Source of the DNA: Rhodocollybia butyracea
Taxonomy: Eukaryota; Basidiomycota; Agaricomycetes; Agaricales; Omphalotaceae
Direction: 5' to 3'
DNA length: 64,000 nt
Assembly (NCBI GenBank): GCA_015501585.1
Contig: JADNRY010000008.1
Coordinates: 620,001-684,000 of the forward strand
This document shows, in pieces, positions 61,529 through 64,000 of this stretch. Within the stretch, counting starts at the first letter, position 1. Each line of letters opens with the position of its first letter. The position numbers and the translations under genes were made by a program. The notes under the pieces were generated by a model that was not told where the DNA came from, did not search any database, and worked only from the letters and a program-made list of their open reading frames with translations.

Positions 61529-64000
61529 CTAGGCTATCGTCGACTGTGGCTCCTCTACTTCTCTCACAGAGGGGTTCCCAGGTAAAGCATCCTCGCTGCT
61601 GGACGTCGACACCTGTAATCCGAGGATCCGCTCTGCCTCAGGAGAACCAGCAGTGGGAACATCCTTTCGCAAAGATACGGTGACCGGCGAAACCTTCTCC
61701 AAGTATGCTAGAGCAAATATTACATCCATGTCTGGGAGGCAAATATCACTATCAGTATTTCAATAACAAACAAGTCGTTTCGGTTCACCTTCCAGCGACC
61801 TGTTTGCATATAAGAGATTGTCATGCGAAGTCGGAGAAATAACAACCCTCACCTGTTTGCTGTTTCTGGGAAAAACAGATATACAATGGGAATGGTGAAA
61901 GCGTTCAATGCAGCAAAAACAATATAGGTTTTCCATGAAATATTCTGGAATGCAGGACCAGTAACCATCACCACTATGACAACCACAACATGAGCAGTAG
62001 TCACAATACTTCACAATACACATACCACAGAAGTTGAATGTCCAGTTACTGGCCTGTTGAAAATTAGTGGGAGGAAGAGGGAAAATGGCAATGAGAGGTG
62101 GAGGAGTGTTTTAAGCAGTGTTTTTATTTGATATGACCAAAGAAAACCCACTGTACTCAAAGCGTTAGCTGGGGCTCTCATCCGTAAGCCAACGATTTCT
62201 GCAGATGTCAGGTATAACCATCATTAACCAAGTGCAGATGTTAGAATAGCACTAACCTGCAGGGTATAACCAAGTCATTCCTAGCCATCCAACAGCAAAG
62301 AAAGAGTTGAAAACGAATAACAGGACAGCGCTAACGACGTCAGCCGCCGAATTGTTAATACTTCCCAATACAGCGAGAAGGACCATGGTGATACACTGGC
62401 CAATGCTGCCAAATATCATGAGTTTGCGCCTCCCAAGACGATCAATAAGAAATATTGCAACAAGAGAGGCCAAGAAGTATTCTGTGCCATTGCAAGCAGC
62501 CAGTATCCGCGACTTGACATCATTTATGCCTAAGCGCTCAAAGAGGATGGTCTATGGAATTTGTTCAAATTTTACTGCAAAATTAGTCAAATGTACGAAG
62601 CCCACCGCATAATATGTTATAAGATTGATACCAGTTATCTGCCAGCCATTGAAATTCAGGACTCCGCTCAGTTGCACAAGCAAACACGACTCACCTGCTG
62701 GAAGCATTGTATGACCACTCCCAAGGCTACACGTCTAAAGTTTTGACTTCGTCCACCAGTAAAGAGTTCACTCAGAGAGGCCTTCTCTGAGGATCCTGGT
62801 TTGGAACCTTCTAAAGCGACTGCCTCTTGGACGGCGTGGAAGGTCAATTGTACTGAGGGGTCCGTGTGCGGGTTGTCTTCTAGCGCGGAAATAACGGCCA
62901 TAGCCTCCGCTGGGCGACCAACTTTCATGAGCCCTATCATAGAGTCTTCAGCGTCAAAGATCCGGGAATAATCATTGACTTACATCGCGGAGACTCAGGT
63001 AGCTTTCAAAACAATTAGAATCGAGTTTTAAAATGCAGTAGTGGTCTCACCATTGGCAGAGCGAAAACTACAATCAGAGCGAAAAGAATCTGTAAAGCGA
63101 TGGGAACCCTCCATTGCGCTGAAGAATTGGAAGCCCAAAATCTGCGAAAGATTAATCAATTTGAATCCGTGTAGATGCGAACAGTGACTTGCAGCGCAAA
63201 ATCTATCCACTAATTGCCATTATTCTCACAACACAACGGCGGTGATAAAAACCTACATAACTGCCCACCAAATGATAAGTAACACTCGGAATGGAAAAGG
63301 AAGAAATTTGCTCACGAGATCATAATACCCAATGTGATCAGACTTCCCTCTATCATGATTAAACTACCTCTCGATTTCGGCGGAGAGCATCTTGTATAAC
63401 ATGAGGCTTCTGGAAGTCACCCGAGCATAAGAACGAGACTCACTCAGCATGATAGGCAGGTACAGTAGACGTCTGGCAGTTCGGATGAGTAACGCGCTCG
63501 AAGCCTTGATGGTAGTATCTCACATTTAGTCCGTTTCCTACCCCTGTCAAGGTGCGAGCAAAAGCCAGTTGGGCGTAGCTAAACGACGATGCCTGGATAA
63601 TGGCACCAATGGTCATTATGGAGCAACCTTTGGATATAATGAGCAAAGATAAAATGTACGACGACAGACGCACCCAATGCAATTGTACGTTTCCTTCCAA
63701 ATCTATCTCCGATAAAAAGAGTCGACAATGCGCCTATTAGACACCCAATTTCCTGGATCAAGTGTACCAATTGTCAGACCCGAACGATATTGAGAGTCCG
63801 GGACACACATATATGGCAACGAGGAAGCTTTGCAAAGTAGCATGGTTGGGATGAGCATCAGAGACGACGACTTGGGGAAAAACTTTTTCAAACTAAGTAG
63901 GATGGGCAGTGGGTGGGCGAAGTTGTTGTCTGTAATAGTAGGCACAAACCTGATTGGCGGTGAGAAGAGCTGACATGACACCTTGGTCATATCTGAAAGT
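61529..64000 (-). CDS. MFS sugar transporter (5' end outside window)
   Basis: Sugar/H+ symporter of the major facilitator superfamily, plasma membrane. The window edge cuts it near the first helix at FRYDQGVMSALLTANQ. The family motif is FIGDRFGRKRTIALG, then ARTLTGVGNGLN, VPAYHAELS and MLPESPRWLIKVGRPAEAM (PESPRWL). The second half has LTGINLITYYATILFERLGI, FLIDRLGRRKLMIFGSIGQ and MTWLYPAEIVGLRMRAPANA. PETANRSLEDMDVIF is the PETxxRSLEE-type C-terminal motif. A Ser/Glu-rich cytosolic tail ends at 61529. Introns are frequent and short. The missing N-terminus is only an edge effect. Substrate is not determined. Confidence 0.92.

Overview
The window is nuclear DNA of a filamentous basidiomycete, most likely an Agaricomycete (mushroom-forming fungus). 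The evidence is consistent: genes are packed tightly on both strands, nearly all are broken by many 45-65 nt GT-AG introns, and the products are eukaryotic housekeeping proteins (Dicer, proteasome alpha subunit, SNAREs, DASH subunit, PROPPIN, ATE1). There are also basidiomycete-type families: F-box proteins, Zn2Cys6 regulators, a secreted DPBB protein and a GH16-like protein. No rRNA, tRNA, CRISPR or bacterial feature was found. Gene models were built by hand by joining ORFs across splice sites, so exon edges are inferences.

Layout. 1-3.8 kb: 3' part of a Dicer-like gene. 3.9-11.8 kb: COX8, an aldehyde dehydrogenase, a small Zn2Cys6 regulator, the proteasome alpha-2 subunit and the CTD phosphatase SSU72. 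12-18.2 kb: an F-box protein, the ER t-SNARE UFE1, the Golgi protein TVP38 and a PlsC-type acyltransferase. 18.2-22.6 kb: two tandem copies of a cystathionine gamma-synthase-like PLP enzyme, separated by a Tourist-like MITE with a TTA target duplication. 22.7-34.4 kb: a large Zn2Cys6 regulator, a secreted DPBB protein, UTP12, an M18 aminopeptidase and IMP4. 34.6-47.7 kb: an F-box gene with apparent frameshifts, ALG8, VMA21, a disordered protein, ATE1, DAD4, a PROPPIN and a Cys-rich conserved protein. 48-58.4 kb: NCS1, EMC3, VTI1, a GH16-like protein, a KCH1-like protein, the GTPase RBG1/DRG1 and ribonucleotide reductase R2. 58.6-60.4 kb: a decayed R2 pseudogene facing the intact R2 gene, then a 1.2 kb element with ~190 bp inverted repeats and a 6 bp target duplication. 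60.6-64 kb: the mitochondrial protease IMP2 and the C-terminal part of a sugar transporter.

The genes do not form one pathway. Most are single-copy core genes, and several share short divergent promoters (TVP38/acyltransferase, ALG8/VMA21, EMC3/VTI1, KCH1/RBG1). I did not find a convincing new multi-gene system. The unusual content is the two mobile-element footprints, the gene duplication, the R2 pseudogene, three apparent GC-AG introns and a set of 7-18 nt microexons that standard gene finders are likely to miss.
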